Source: Rivularia sp963920925 | GTDB taxonomy: Bacteria; Cyanobacteriota; Cyanobacteriia; Cyanobacteriales; Nostocaceae | Direction: 5' to 3' | DNA length: 64,000 nt | NCBI RefSeq assembly: GCF_963920925.1 | Contig: NZ_CAWUDI010000001.1 | Location: forward strand, 1 to 64,000 | Shown: positions 41,580 through 50,586 of the stretch, piece by piece | Layout of the letters: every line of letters begins with the position of its first letter | Numbering within the stretch: the first letter of the stretch is position 1 | Translations under genes and position numbers: made by a program | The notes under the pieces: model-generated | Database searches by the model: none | What the model saw: the letters and a program-made list of their open reading frames with translations, nothing else | What the model was told of the DNA's origin: nothing

Positions 41580-42470
41580 TCACTCCAACGCTACGGCATC
41601 ATGAAAGCAACTATAATCAACACTGCGTCTACCATCTCGGGTTTTAGATAAAATATCCGCAAATTTATGATTCCAGAGAATTTCTGTCGGAATATATGAG
41701 TAATGAGCGTGAATATTTTCAGAAACGGTTTGATCGATTCCAGTTATAGTTATTAGTATTTCCATTTCTTTCTCAACCATCTCCTCTAAAGTTACGCCGT
41801 TAAGAGGGCTACTCTCATGTATCGGATGCATAACCGTCCAAGTTAAAGCGAAAAGTGATGATTGATTGCGAAATAATGGTAACTTATAAAACCGACGCAT
41901 CTCTTGCCCTTCTTCTGTTATTTCGCTGGTTACTAAATTTACATTAACTTCAGCTTCTAGAATCCAGCTTTGACGTTCATTAGCAACTCGAAACATCAAA
42001 GTTGGTATGCCATTATGAGGAGCAACGACTGCTACACGACTAAACATAACTCGCGCTTTAGGAAGAGAAAAGCGAGCAAATACCAATCCACTTCCTACTG
42101 ATACTCCTAAAAGTCCCAACAAAGCTTCAATGGCAACTAAAATATTAGCAACCAAAGTTTTAGGATACATTGCACCATAGCCGATGGTAGCCATAGTTTG
42201 AACGCTAAAAAAAAATGCATCGAAGAAATTACCTTCACGCATATTTTCTATGCCGTTTCCTGCTGCTAAATACATCAAAGCAAACAAAACATTAGTGATT
42301 ATATAACCCGCACCTACCACAGCAAACAACTTTACCCATGAAAGAGTTAGCAATGCATGATATAAGTCGTCCCAATCAAACCTAGATACCCCTTTGCGAA
42401 CAACATTAAAGTTTCCATCAGGATTAACTAAACGACGCACTGAAATTTTTTTTCGGTGAGTTTTAACCAT
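41580..42470 (-). CDS. Inward-rectifier-type potassium channel (KirBac)
   Basis: A 296-residue protein with two transmembrane helices (about residues 46-70 and 108-135) around the pore loop; the selectivity filter TIGYG is at residues 95-99. The amphipathic slide-helix region WDDLYHALLTLSW precedes the first helix. The cytoplasmic domain is the immunoglobulin-like Kir sheet (PTLMFRVANERQSWILEAEVNVNL, LFALTWTVMHPI). Four subunits form a K+ channel in the inner membrane, gated by lipids or ligands. Full length. Confidence 0.93.
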   Translation of the reverse strand: MVKTHRKKISVRRLVNPDGNFNVVRKGVSRFDWDDLYHALLTLSWVKLFAVVGAGYIITNVLFALMYLAAGNGIENMREGNFFDAFFFSVQTMATIGYGAMYPKTLVANILVAIEALLGLLGVSVGSGLVFARFSLPKARVMFSRVAVVAPHNGIPTLMFRVANERQSWILEAEVNVNLVTSEITEEGQEMRRFYKLPLFRNQSSLFALTWTVMHPIHESSPLNGVTLEEMVEKEMEILITITGIDQTVSENIHAHYSYIPTEILWNHKFADILSKTRDGRRSVDYSCFHDAVALE

Positions 42471-43072
42471 TGATTATTAAATAAAAAATATTCTAAAATT
42501 ATGCTCCCCTACATTATCTAATGCAAAGGAACATAATTTGAAGATAGGGAATTAGGAGAATGGGAGTTATGAGTTATGAGTTATGAGTTATGGATAGGTC
42601 TTACGCAAAGCCCCCTTAAAAAGCAGGGGTTGGGGGGATCTTAGAGTTAGGAATGCCTGCTTTTTGGTTGCGGTTGTTTTGTAATGATTGCCAGCATAAA
42701 TAGTAATACTATTTGCACATAGCATTAATAAAGTTATAAAGCTATATAGGAATATAGAAATATAGCTTGCCGATCGCTGATATTGCGACAGCCAACAATA
42801 TCTGTGAAATAAGTAATGAGATTAATAGGGAACGCCGTCTTTTGAACTGAACGAAGTCGCCAACTTCTTTGTTACTTTTTATAAGTATACTGGTTTCAAA
42901 ATGCAAAAAAAGTCAAATTATTGCGAATTAAGCCGTATATAAATTTCCTAAAATTCTCTGAGGAAAAGTTTAAGAAAAAGTTTTGTAATTATTAATTATT
43001 GCTTAATCGTAGTTTTTGTGCTAATTGAATATTTTCAGGAATGGAATAGGCAACAGGAAATTGGCAACAGTG
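42471..43072. other. Repeat-containing spacer
   Basis: GTTATGA units (about 42560-42590) are followed by an ACGCAAAGCCCCC repeat fragment (42602-42640), related to the one at 49318. The remainder, AT-rich with a GAACTGAACGAAGTCGCC stretch near 42846, shows no convincing gene. Confidence 0.55.
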
Positions 43073-44014
43073 TTAACCGGCTGGAATATTCTTTTTATTT
43101 GTGGGTAAAGTACCTAAAATACTACGCAAATACAAACCTCCCACAGATAATAAAAACGATACGTATGCAATTGCTTGAACTAAATACAAATGTTCTCTAT
43201 AGCCAAATAGTACTTTGAGAATTACTCCTGGAAACTTTTTATCTGGCAATATATTTGATGCATTCCACATCATTGGGCCTAATATACAAGAATGAATTTC
43301 CCTAAAACTTTGATTGTAAAAACAAATATTTTCCCAGCTACTATCTATAAGGGCTAAAGCAGTAAAAGCTTGGTCAAATTTGCGTAGCCCCCCAACTACT
43401 AATCCCGCAACAATTAAAACTAAGAAAATACCCATTACCTGGAAAAACTGGCGGATATTTATTTTTACTCCCCATTGAAATATCAGCGCACCAATTAACG
43501 TTGCAGTTGTGATACCTAAAATTGCTCCAACTGTAGGAACTAAACCTTCTTGAAAATTAGAAGCAAGAAATAAAACAGTTTCAAAACCCTCGCGCACAAC
43601 AGCGATTAAAACTAAAGTAAAAACCCCCCAACCGGCTTTAGAATCTGCTTTCAAAGCTTCCTGCACGGCTCCCTCAACTTCAGCTTTCATAAATTTCGCT
43701 TGCTTTGTCATCCACAAAAGCATCCAGCTAAGCATTGCGATCGCAATAACGCTGAATACTGCTTCCATCAAAGGTTTAACTATAGGAGCGTATTCAGGAT
43801 TAATTACCCCTGCTGCTTGAATTATCGAAGCGAATAATATTCCGATCAGCCCACTTATAATAATCCCAACGCCTACCCCTGCATATACCCAAGGATTAAG
43901 TCGGGATTGTTTAGCTTTCCCAAGCATTGCCAATACTATTCCAACGACGAGAGCCGCTTCAACTCCCTCTCGGAGAGTTACTAAAAAGGTAGGTAGCGCT
44001 GCACTAAAGTCCAT
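43073..44014 (-). CDS. FTR1-family high-affinity iron permease
   Basis: A 313-residue protein with seven predicted transmembrane helices and two copies of the iron-binding motif REGxE (REGVE at residues 15-19, REGFE at 141-145), the defining feature of FTR1/EfeU permeases. It takes Fe3+ produced by an oxidase and moves it across the cytoplasmic membrane. It is the last gene of a minus-strand iron block: multicopper oxidase, lipoprotein, ferritin-like protein, then this permease. This resembles the Fet3-Ftr1 pairing of fungi and algae and the bacterial EfeUOB system. Confidence 0.93.
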   Translation of the reverse strand: MDFSAALPTFLVTLREGVEAALVVGIVLAMLGKAKQSRLNPWVYAGVGVGIIISGLIGILFASIIQAAGVINPEYAPIVKPLMEAVFSVIAIAMLSWMLLWMTKQAKFMKAEVEGAVQEALKADSKAGWGVFTLVLIAVVREGFETVLFLASNFQEGLVPTVGAILGITTATLIGALIFQWGVKINIRQFFQVMGIFLVLIVAGLVVGGLRKFDQAFTALALIDSSWENICFYNQSFREIHSCILGPMMWNASNILPDKKFPGVILKVLFGYREHLYLVQAIAYVSFLLSVGGLYLRSILGTLPTNKKNIPAG

Positions 44015-44017
44015 TTG

Positions 44018-44070
44018 CGGTTAGTTGTTAGTTGTTAGTTGTTAGTTGTTAGTTGTTAGTTGTTAGAAGT
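44018..44070. repeat. Heptamer array (GTTAGTT)n upstream of FTR1
   Basis: Seven nearly perfect GTTAGTT units start four bases in front of the FTR1 start codon, so they replace the expected leader. No Shine-Dalgarno sequence remains visible. Confidence 0.88.
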
Positions 44071-44169
44071 TAATTAAAAAAATATCTACCCCCTCTCCCA
44101 ATCCCCAATCCCCAATCCCCATCTCAAAAAAAGTGGGCAAAATAATAAACAATTGCCCACCTTGTTTAA

Positions 44170-44607
44170 TTAGCTAAAATCGCGTAACATTTTTTTCAAT
44201 TCAAGATTGTGCATCTCTTCTTGTCCAATCATATTACGAGCGAATTCTTCTAAATAAATGCTGGCATCTTCAACTGTATGTAAAAACTTTTTATACAGAT
44301 CCAAAGCCTTTTGTTCGTGTGACAAGCTTTCTTCTAAGATATCTTTAACTTTGTGCTTGTAGGTTTCTTCCATTGGGGCAATTTTTAGGCTAGGATGTCC
44401 ACCATCAATTCCTGTGAGAATTTCTCCTACTTGTTGAGCATGAAGTAATGATTCGCTGGCTTGTGCTTTGAAAAAATCCACAATGGGAATGCGATATGGC
44501 CCCGTTACCATCAAGGAATAATGCGTGTAGCGCACTACTCCTGCTAGTTCAAATTCCATGATGGCATTTAACAGGTCAATTGTTTTTTTGTTGTCGAGTT
44601 CTTGCAT
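44170..44607 (-). CDS. Bacterioferritin-like ferritin-superfamily protein
   Basis: A 145-residue four-helix bundle. The metal-centre ligands are EFELAGVVRYTHYS in the first helix, QASESLLHAQQVGEIL in the second (E..H), LEESLSHEQKALDLY in the third (E..H) and GQEEMHNLEL in the fourth. It is shorter than classical bacterioferritin and more like the bacterioferritin/Dps-related group of cyanobacteria. Probably oxidises and stores Fe2+ in the cytoplasm. Its place between the lipoprotein and the iron permease fits storage of imported iron. Confidence 0.87.
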   Translation of the reverse strand: MQELDNKKTIDLLNAIMEFELAGVVRYTHYSLMVTGPYRIPIVDFFKAQASESLLHAQQVGEILTGIDGGHPSLKIAPMEETYKHKVKDILEESLSHEQKALDLYKKFLHTVEDASIYLEEFARNMIGQEEMHNLELKKMLRDFS

Positions 44608-44842
44608 CAGACTATAATTCGCGAAAAGTTTTGTTAGCAGCGATTTATTGAGTTAATAGTTAGGAGAAAAGCAGTGAAACTTTGGAAGTTAAAAGTATGA
44701 TTTATAACTTCTTTTTTTCTCCTCAAAAGAGTTCTGTTTCTATTCCTAACTTTTACTCAACTCTAACTGATTTTAAACTCTTCTCAACTTTGTACTTGCT
44801 CAAATTGATCGGTTTCAACTATTCCCTTTGTGTAATAGCACT

Positions 44843-45634
44843 TTAAGTTTTTATGACTTTTTGAGCATTTTCCTCAATGGTATTTACCAATGTGGTTACT
44901 TCTTTTGGTGTTTTCGCAGGTGCTGACGGAGGAATCACGCTCGGCCAAGCTTTTGTTAGTTCGCTCATACTGCTTGTAATCGCTTTGTCTGCTTCTGGAT
45001 ACGCTGTCTGCATTTGACTCGAAATTCCTTTGTACAAATCTTGAGCGTAAAGCACAAAGCCACGAGAATCTTGATATTCAATATCTTCGACAATTTTACC
45101 ATTGGCGATCGCCGCTTCGTATTCAGATGAAGCTGTATCTAATACGCGATTAATTACAGCCAGCACAAATTCGGGTTTGTTGCGTTGTTCTTCTGGTATA
45201 GCTGCAATGGCTCCATCCACCGCTTCCATTGATGATGTAAAGCTAGTTGCGACTTTGGCATCTTTAGGCTTGGCTTTAACTAAATCGTGCAAATTGTCTA
45301 AAGTGCTTTTAAATTCTTTAACATTCTTTTCTTTTAGTTGACTTTCAACATCAGAGTAGATTTCTTCTACTGGATGTCCGATATGTGGTTCAGCTTGTTT
45401 CGGTTCGTTTTTGTCCAGCAATTCTTTAGCAACCATCAGATGTCCTTTCATTAAAGCCATTTTGGTCATATATCCCACATCTTTTGCTTCGCCACCCTCA
45501 GTAGATTGGGTTTGAGCCACTGGAGCAGTTGTAGGTACATTTTCTGCTGTTGGAGTATTATCGCCGATGCAAGAACTTAAAGTAACTACTGCAAAAGCCG
45601 CAGCAGCCAAACATATATAGCGAAATGGTTTCAT
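44843..45634 (-). CDS. Lipoprotein in the iron-uptake block
   Basis: A 263-residue protein. The N-terminus ends in lipobox LSSC (residue about 22), so it is lipid-anchored on the periplasmic side. A linker rich in Thr/Pro/Ala is followed by an all-helical domain with EPHIGHPVEEIYSDVESQLKEK near residue 80. The H-x2-HPxEE arrangement resembles the metal-site motif of imelysin/EfeO-type periplasmic iron proteins, but the match is partial. Located between the oxidase and ferritin genes on the same strand, it may hand iron from oxidase to permease (inference). A different metal is possible. Confidence 0.7.
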   Translation of the reverse strand: MKPFRYICLAAAAFAVVTLSSCIGDNTPTAENVPTTAPVAQTQSTEGGEAKDVGYMTKMALMKGHLMVAKELLDKNEPKQAEPHIGHPVEEIYSDVESQLKEKNVKEFKSTLDNLHDLVKAKPKDAKVATSFTSSMEAVDGAIAAIPEEQRNKPEFVLAVINRVLDTASSEYEAAIANGKIVEDIEYQDSRGFVLYAQDLYKGISSQMQTAYPEADKAITSSMSELTKAWPSVIPPSAPAKTPKEVTTLVNTIEENAQKVIKT

Positions 45635-45813
45635 TTTCTTGTTCCTAAAAGTGTTTCAAAGTTGATCGGTCAAGTATTTTTACCGGATGTTAATTGCACT
45701 TGTTTGACACAGTGTCGTTTTTTAACTTTGGGTATTATGCATCTAATGCAACCATTTATCAATTATTTAAGATATTTTATTGAAAAAGTTGATAAAGAAT
45801 CATATTTTTTCAA

Positions 45814-46818
45814 TCAAGTTTTGCTTGTTTCGATCACTTCAAAGTTGCCCATGCAGCCATGTTCTGCTGTTATGTCTTGATGGGGATGGAACATATATTT
45901 ACCGGGATATTTATATGAAAATTCCAAGATATGCCGTTCCGCAGTCCCCATAGTAATTACGTCGCTTTCATAACTGGGTTGTAAAGTCATTCCCGTAGGA
46001 TAAACCTTAAAGAAGTTGGCATGGATGTGAAATGTTGCTGCTTCATCAAACTCAATCATATTTAGTACGTACAAACGCACCAACTGATTTTGATAGATTC
46101 TGATCGGATGGTCTAAATAATATTCAGGTATGCCGTTAAAAGCATAAAATTCGTTCTTATGGTCGCCATTAGTGTCATATCCAGCCATAATCAACACCAT
46201 TTCATCTGCTGGAGGACGAGGTGATGGTGGATCTACAATAAACATCCCGTACAATCCTTTAGCAATATGACGGGTAACTGGTTCTATATGACAGTGGTAA
46301 AGATGAACTCCATAAGGTTCTGCGTCAAATTCGTAAATCGTCTCCTTGCCATTTGTGACTGGGCGAACTCCATCTGATGCAGCCGGATGGGTGCCGTGAA
46401 AATGCATTGAATGCGAATGTCCCCCTCTATTGAGGAAGATAATCCGAACGCGATCGCCGACTTTAGCTCGAAGTGTTGGACCGGGTACTTGTCCGTTATA
46501 AGTCCAGACGTTGAAAGAAACGGCGCTATTTAAGTTTATTGTCTCATTTTTAGCAGTTATGCGGAATTCTCGAATTTTACGTCCGTTTTCTTGCTTAATT
46601 GTGCCATAGTCAAAATTCCTCAATGCCTTCATCGGTTTGTTTTCCTCCGGAGGTATATCGGAATCTATTGGCGGGATTAATATTTGCGATTTGCTTCTTT
46701 GATTAAGTGAAAGCCAAAGTAATCCTGCACTCGATGCACCAGCCCCTATCAATCCCAGCTTCAGAAGTTGACGACGACTCCAAATTTTATCTTTGTTGAA
46801 AACAAAGCGATCGGACAT
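45814..46818 (-). CDS. Multicopper oxidase (two-domain type)
   Basis: A 334-residue protein. A twin-arginine-type signal (SRRQLLKLGLIGAGASSAG at residues 14-32) sends the folded enzyme to the periplasm. Copper ligands are HSMHFHG (135-141), HLYHCH (172-177), FHIHANFF and a C-terminal MFHPHQDITAEHGCMGNF. Two cupredoxin domains and this length suggest a trimeric two-domain oxidase or nitrite-reductase-like enzyme. As the first gene of the iron block it probably oxidises Fe2+ to Fe3+ for the FTR1 permease. A Fur box was not clearly identified upstream. Confidence 0.88.
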   Translation of the reverse strand: MSDRFVFNKDKIWSRRQLLKLGLIGAGASSAGLLWLSLNQRSKSQILIPPIDSDIPPEENKPMKALRNFDYGTIKQENGRKIREFRITAKNETINLNSAVSFNVWTYNGQVPGPTLRAKVGDRVRIIFLNRGGHSHSMHFHGTHPAASDGVRPVTNGKETIYEFDAEPYGVHLYHCHIEPVTRHIAKGLYGMFIVDPPSPRPPADEMVLIMAGYDTNGDHKNEFYAFNGIPEYYLDHPIRIYQNQLVRLYVLNMIEFDEAATFHIHANFFKVYPTGMTLQPSYESDVITMGTAERHILEFSYKYPGKYMFHPHQDITAEHGCMGNFEVIETSKT

Positions 46819-47038
46819 GGTATTGCTATTACTAAAGCTCTTTAATTGATAAGTCTTTTCAAGTATTGTCCGAAAATGAGTATAGAATAATTAGGATCTA
46901 TTGTCAATTACTTGTAAATATCTTTGGAATAATAGTTTCGTTATTGGATAAGTCTGGGGCTGTAAGAATTTGAGGTGCCTAAAAGTCTGGTTTCTTAATT
47001 CTTATTCTGGAGTTAGAAATGCGTTTATTAATTATTTT

Positions 47039-47221
47039 GGTTCTTCAGTACCTAGTATGCCAAATTATTACTTAAAAACTAAAATATTCTTTTTTAGACT
47101 GGGTTTAAAGCTCAAAACTGTAAAAAAGCTAAAAATGTTAGTTAAAAAATCTAAATTTATTACATGGCAACACTTCCAATGTTTCTGCGAGTGTTTTTAG
47201 CATAGTAAGTACTGAATAGCC
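47039..47221 (+). mobile_element. MITE family 1, copy B (183 bp)
   Basis: The left end GGTTCTTCAGTACCTAGTAT and the right end (reverse complement GGCTATTCAGTACTTACTAT) are terminal inverted repeats. The exact duplication ATTATTTT flanks it at 47031-47038 and 47222-47229. The interior is very similar to copy C read in reverse (for example GGGTTTAAAGCTCAAAACTG in both). An open frame running through it is not a gene. It lies between divergent genes (oxidase and cbiM). Confidence 0.92.
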
Positions 47222-47229
47222 ATTATTTT

Positions 47230-47712
47230 TTACTTATAAACTTCTTAGTCACGTGTATTTCTTATCAACAATTTTTTGATTTTTGCAACTAAATAAATAA
47301 AAATATATAGAAGACATAAGTTTAGTTTTATCTATATCTAAACAGTCTCAGGAAAAGTCAAAAATCAAATAAATTATCATAAATTACTTGTATTCGCATC
47401 GGATACGTTCTTACGTATTTACTAACTAAATTTGTACCCTACTTCATTGGCTTTACTCTTTGTAACTCTTCGGAGAATTTATTTTCAAACAAAAAAGTAA
47501 TTACCGACAGCAGTTGTTAGCAAAATAAAATTCATTTACAATTTGCAAAAAAAGTATATTTTCAGATATTAAATTGATATAAAAACATACGTAATAACTA
47601 AGTAAAATGCCCCCGCAGGGGATTGTATTAAAGGTGAAAATTCTGTTTTATATTAATATTCTGCGTATTTAATTTGCGTATTTTCTAGTACTAAGTAATA
47701 GTTCTTTTCACT
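47230..47712. other. Leader region of the cobalt/nickel transporter
   Basis: About 480 AT-rich bases upstream of cbiM. One small GC hairpin CCCC-GCA-GGGG is at 47611-47621. I looked for a cobalamin riboswitch core and did not recognise one. No gene. Confidence 0.5.
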
Positions 47713-48639
47713 ATGCATATTCCTGATGGGTTTGTTTCCGTACCTGTAGCTGCGGCTACTACCATAGCGAGTGTGGCTGGGCTGGGTGTAGCTTTAGTTC
47801 GTTCAAAAGATGCCTTTGGAGTACGTCGCGCTCCAGTTCTAGGTTTAACTACCGCTTTTATTTTTGCCGCACAAATGATTAATTTTCCTGTAGCCGGGGG
47901 AACTAGCGGTCACTTATTGGGAGGAACTTTAGCGGCAATAGTGTTAGGTAGTCCTTGGGCAGGTGCCTTATGTAGTGCAATTGTATTAATTATTCAGGCA
48001 GTGCTGTTTGCTGACGGTGGGATTACAGCCTTGGGTGCAAATATTTTTAACATAGGATTCGTTGGAGTTTGGGTAGGTTGGCTTTTAACCCAAACTTTGC
48101 ATCGACTGTTCGGAGGTTCAAAAAGCCGTTTACATTTAGCTGCTGGGATTGCAGCGGCTGTAAGTGTACCGATCGCCGCGATTTTTGCTGCCATAGAGTT
48201 AGCAATTTCGGGTACTGCAAATTTTGGGGTAGTTTTACCAGCGATGGCGGGAGTACATATTTTAATTGGTATAGGTGAAGGTTTAATTACCGGGGGAGTG
48301 CTGGCTTATTTGGTAAAAGCAAGACCGGATCTGTTACCGGGGAATGATGAAGATCAGATTCGCAGCTGGGTTGTTCCGGTGGTGAGCATTTTTCTGATTG
48401 CTGGATTGCTATCTTTATTTGCTTCGGCTTGGCCTGATGGTTTGGAAAAAGTTGCAGAAGACAGTGGCTTTATTGACTTAGCGGAACAAGTAAGAATTTC
48501 GGTACCAACACCTTTCGCAGACTATACATTTAATAATTCCGAGGGTATAGGTACAAGCATCGCTGGGATTATTGGCAGCATAGCTTGCTTCGGCGTTGCA
48601 TGGGGAATAGCACAAGTAGTTAAACCAAAAAATGCATAA
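47713..48639 (+). CDS. cbiM: ECF-type cobalt/nickel transporter substrate subunit CbiM (with CbiN-like tail)
   Basis: A 308-residue protein beginning MHIPDGFVS; the N-terminal Met-His pair forms the metal site in this family. Residues 1 to about 205 are the CbiM/NikM core (GGTSGHLLGGTLAAIVLGSPWAG). The C-terminal part (VPVVSIFLIAGLLSLFASAWPDGLEKVA) carries the PDGLE motif of CbiN/NikN, so M and N subunits are fused. Cobalt or nickel cannot be separated by eye. Its 3' end overlaps cbiQ by 8 bases. Confidence 0.92.
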   Translation: MHIPDGFVSVPVAAATTIASVAGLGVALVRSKDAFGVRRAPVLGLTTAFIFAAQMINFPVAGGTSGHLLGGTLAAIVLGSPWAGALCSAIVLIIQAVLFADGGITALGANIFNIGFVGVWVGWLLTQTLHRLFGGSKSRLHLAAGIAAAVSVPIAAIFAAIELAISGTANFGVVLPAMAGVHILIGIGEGLITGGVLAYLVKARPDLLPGNDEDQIRSWVVPVVSIFLIAGLLSLFASAWPDGLEKVAEDSGFIDLAEQVRISVPTPFADYTFNNSEGIGTSIAGIIGSIACFGVAWGIAQVVKPKNA

Positions 48640-49294
48640 ACTTTCTCTAACTTTACGATTGCAGCTGTCTTTAATAATTGTGATTGGGGCAGCTTTTCTG
48701 AAATTGAATGCTTGGTATTGGCTGGGTGCCTATGGAATAATAGCTGTTTGTTGGGCTGTTTCAATGCGCGTACCAGTTCGCAAACTCACAGGTTTATTAG
48801 GTTTGGAACTGATATTTTTATCATTTATAGCCTTACCATTAGGTTGGGAACGAGCTAGTTTTTTGTTAGTTCGTTCTCTAATATGTTTGCTAACTATGAA
48901 TAGCTTTTTGTTGACTTTGCCACCTCATAGTTTTGGTATTGCTCTCAAAGGTTTACCTCTTCCGAAGGCTTTTAAAGAAACATTACTATTAGCCGGACAA
49001 TACTTAGAAATTTTGCTCGGAGAGGTAACTCAAATGCAGCGTAGTGCAAAACTTCGCGGTTTGAACGGTGCAACAGGATGGGTTCGTTACGCTAATGCTT
49101 CTATGATTGGGGCTTTATATCTCCGCAGTCTTGACAGAGCCGAGCGAGTTTACGCTGCAATGATAGCTCGCGGTTACAACGGAATGTTACCAATTGATTC
49201 GACGCTGAGAATTAAAGAGCGCTTTGGTTTGCTCGCAATGGGTATCTTAGCTGGCAGTTTGACTATAGCTTCTTACCTACTACCCTTCAAATAG
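48632..49294 (+). CDS. cbiQ: ECF transporter transmembrane component CbiQ
   Basis: A 220-residue membrane protein with about five helices. SAKLRGLNG and RAERVYAAMIARGYNG contain the two Ala-Arg-Gly coupling motifs that contact the ATPase. It overlaps the end of cbiM by 8 bases, so translation is coupled. It joins the substrate subunit CbiM to the ATPase CbiO encoded about 190 bases downstream. Confidence 0.9.
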   Translation: MHKLSLTLRLQLSLIIVIGAAFLKLNAWYWLGAYGIIAVCWAVSMRVPVRKLTGLLGLELIFLSFIALPLGWERASFLLVRSLICLLTMNSFLLTLPPHSFGIALKGLPLPKAFKETLLLAGQYLEILLGEVTQMQRSAKLRGLNGATGWVRYANASMIGALYLRSLDRAERVYAAMIARGYNGMLPIDSTLRIKERFGLLAMGILAGSLTIASYLLPFK

Positions 49295-49311
49295 TCGGCT
49301 TTGACTTAAGT

Positions 49312-49403
49312 AGCACTTACGCAAAGCCCCCCTTACTAAGGGGGGTTGGGGGGATCTTAAATGTCTGGAACACTATATTTTCCGTTATTGCTGCGTAATT
49401 CCT
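49312..49403. repeat. ACTTACGCA-ended GC-rich element
   Basis: AGCACTTACGCA (49312-49323) and TGCGTAATTCCT (49392-49403) are inverted at 10 of 12 positions and surround CCCCCCTT-ACT-AAGGGGGG, a strong hairpin. It separates cbiQ from cbiO and could reduce read-through. No target duplication. Related CCCCC-type fragments occur at 42602 and 36178. Confidence 0.65.
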
Positions 49404-49488
49404 ATTAAAAATAAATTGATTTGACCGAGACGGCGTACACAATGCAACGTCTTTCAATATTAAAAAAGATAAAAGCTAAAAATTAACA

Positions 49489-50211
49489 ATGCAAAAAATA
49501 ACTGTTGAAGTTCAAAATATTGCTTATTCTTATTCTAATCAACAGCCAGTATTACACGATATTTCTTTTACATTAAATGCCGGAGAAAGAGTTGCTTTAA
49601 TGGGACCAACTGGTTCGGGTAAAAGCACTTTATTAGAAAATTTAATTGGTTTAAAACAACCATCAAAAGGCAAAATTATCATTAACGATATTCCATTAGA
49701 ACCAAAAACATTATCAGAAGTGCGGCGTTATATTGGATTTGCTTTTCAAGATGCTAACGACCAATTATTTATGCCCACAATCTTAGAAGATGTGACTTTT
49801 GGTCCTCTTAACTACGGTGTCCCAGCAGCAGAAGCAAAAGATATAGCGAGACAATTATTAATGGACTTTGGCTTAGAAGCTTATGCCAAACGTTCCGCAC
49901 ACGAACTTTCTGGTGGACAAAGAAGACTTGCAGCAATAGCCGCGATTTTAGCTTTAAACCCTGATATATTGATTTTGGATGAGCCAACAAATGGACTCGA
50001 TCCCTCATGGCGACGCAATTTAGCCCAAGTATTGTTAAATTTACCAGTTAAAGTAATATTAGTTGCTTCTCACGATCTAAATTGGTTAAGTAAAGTTACC
50101 GAACGCGCTTTGGTACTTTCAGGAGGTCGCATACACGTAGATAGCGACATCGAGTCATTGTTAAAAGATAATGAAACCTTAGAAAATTTGGGTTTACCAG
50201 TAGGTTGGTGA
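49489..50211 (+). CDS. cbiO: ECF transporter ATP-binding protein CbiO
   Basis: A 240-residue ABC ATPase with Walker A GPTGSGKST, Q-loop FAFQDANDQLFMPTILEDVTFGPLNYGV (typical of ECF/cobalt ATPases), signature ELSGGQRR, Walker B ILILDEPTNGLDP and the switch histidine in VASHDLNWL. It powers the CbiM-CbiQ metal importer. Length and motifs are complete. Confidence 0.94.
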   Translation: MQKITVEVQNIAYSYSNQQPVLHDISFTLNAGERVALMGPTGSGKSTLLENLIGLKQPSKGKIIINDIPLEPKTLSEVRRYIGFAFQDANDQLFMPTILEDVTFGPLNYGVPAAEAKDIARQLLMDFGLEAYAKRSAHELSGGQRRLAAIAAILALNPDILILDEPTNGLDPSWRRNLAQVLLNLPVKVILVASHDLNWLSKVTERALVLSGGRIHVDSDIESLLKDNETLENLGLPVGW

Positions 50212-50268
50212 TAACCTTTAACAAGCCGTAGAAACAAGAGTTGGGAAATACAATCGGAGAAATATTGG

Positions 50269-50586
50269 ATGAATAAATTTGACGAGATTGAAGTTGATTT
50301 TAAAACTGTTGATTTTGCCTCTCTTGATACGGACGAAGATTTTCGTAAAGAAGCACAGCGATTGCTACCACAAACATTAGTGCAAGTAGGGGAAGCAATG
50401 GCAGAGAAAACTTGGGACGAATTGCAAAAAGAAATGCAAAAATCGGGAATGAAAGCTGGTGCTTCTCAGAGTGCTAAACGTAAATTTGTTCAAGAAACAA
50501 AAAGAACCTATCAGCGGAATGCTAGCAGTAGAGAGAAACGAGAACTTGAAGATTATATTGTAGAGCAGCTTCATCAATATAAATAA
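50269..50586 (+). CDS. Small protein following cbiO, unknown
   Basis: A 105-residue hydrophilic, probably helical protein (SLDTDEDFRKEAQRLLPQTL, EKTWDELQKEMQKSG, a Lys/Arg-rich segment, then a final helix REKRELEDYIVEQLHQ). No domain recognised. It starts 57 bases behind cbiO and may belong to its transcript. The stop codon TAA (50584-50586) lies inside the 8-bp target duplication of the adjacent MITE, which regenerated it, so the gene is undamaged. Confidence 0.65.
   Translation: MNKFDEIEVDFKTVDFASLDTDEDFRKEAQRLLPQTLVQVGEAMAEKTWDELQKEMQKSGMKAGASQSAKRKFVQETKRTYQRNASSREKRELEDYIVEQLHQYK

Noticed and set aside
43018..43218. Plus-strand open frame overlapping the FTR1 3' end
   Set aside because: Antisense to a well-supported gene and without family features.
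46970..47200. Plus-strand open frame of 76 codons
   Set aside because: It runs into MITE copy B, and the other copies do not keep the frame.
47230..47712. Cobalamin or nickel-cobalt riboswitch upstream of cbiM
   Set aside because: Only one small CCCC-GCA-GGGG hairpin was seen; conserved core boxes were not recognised.
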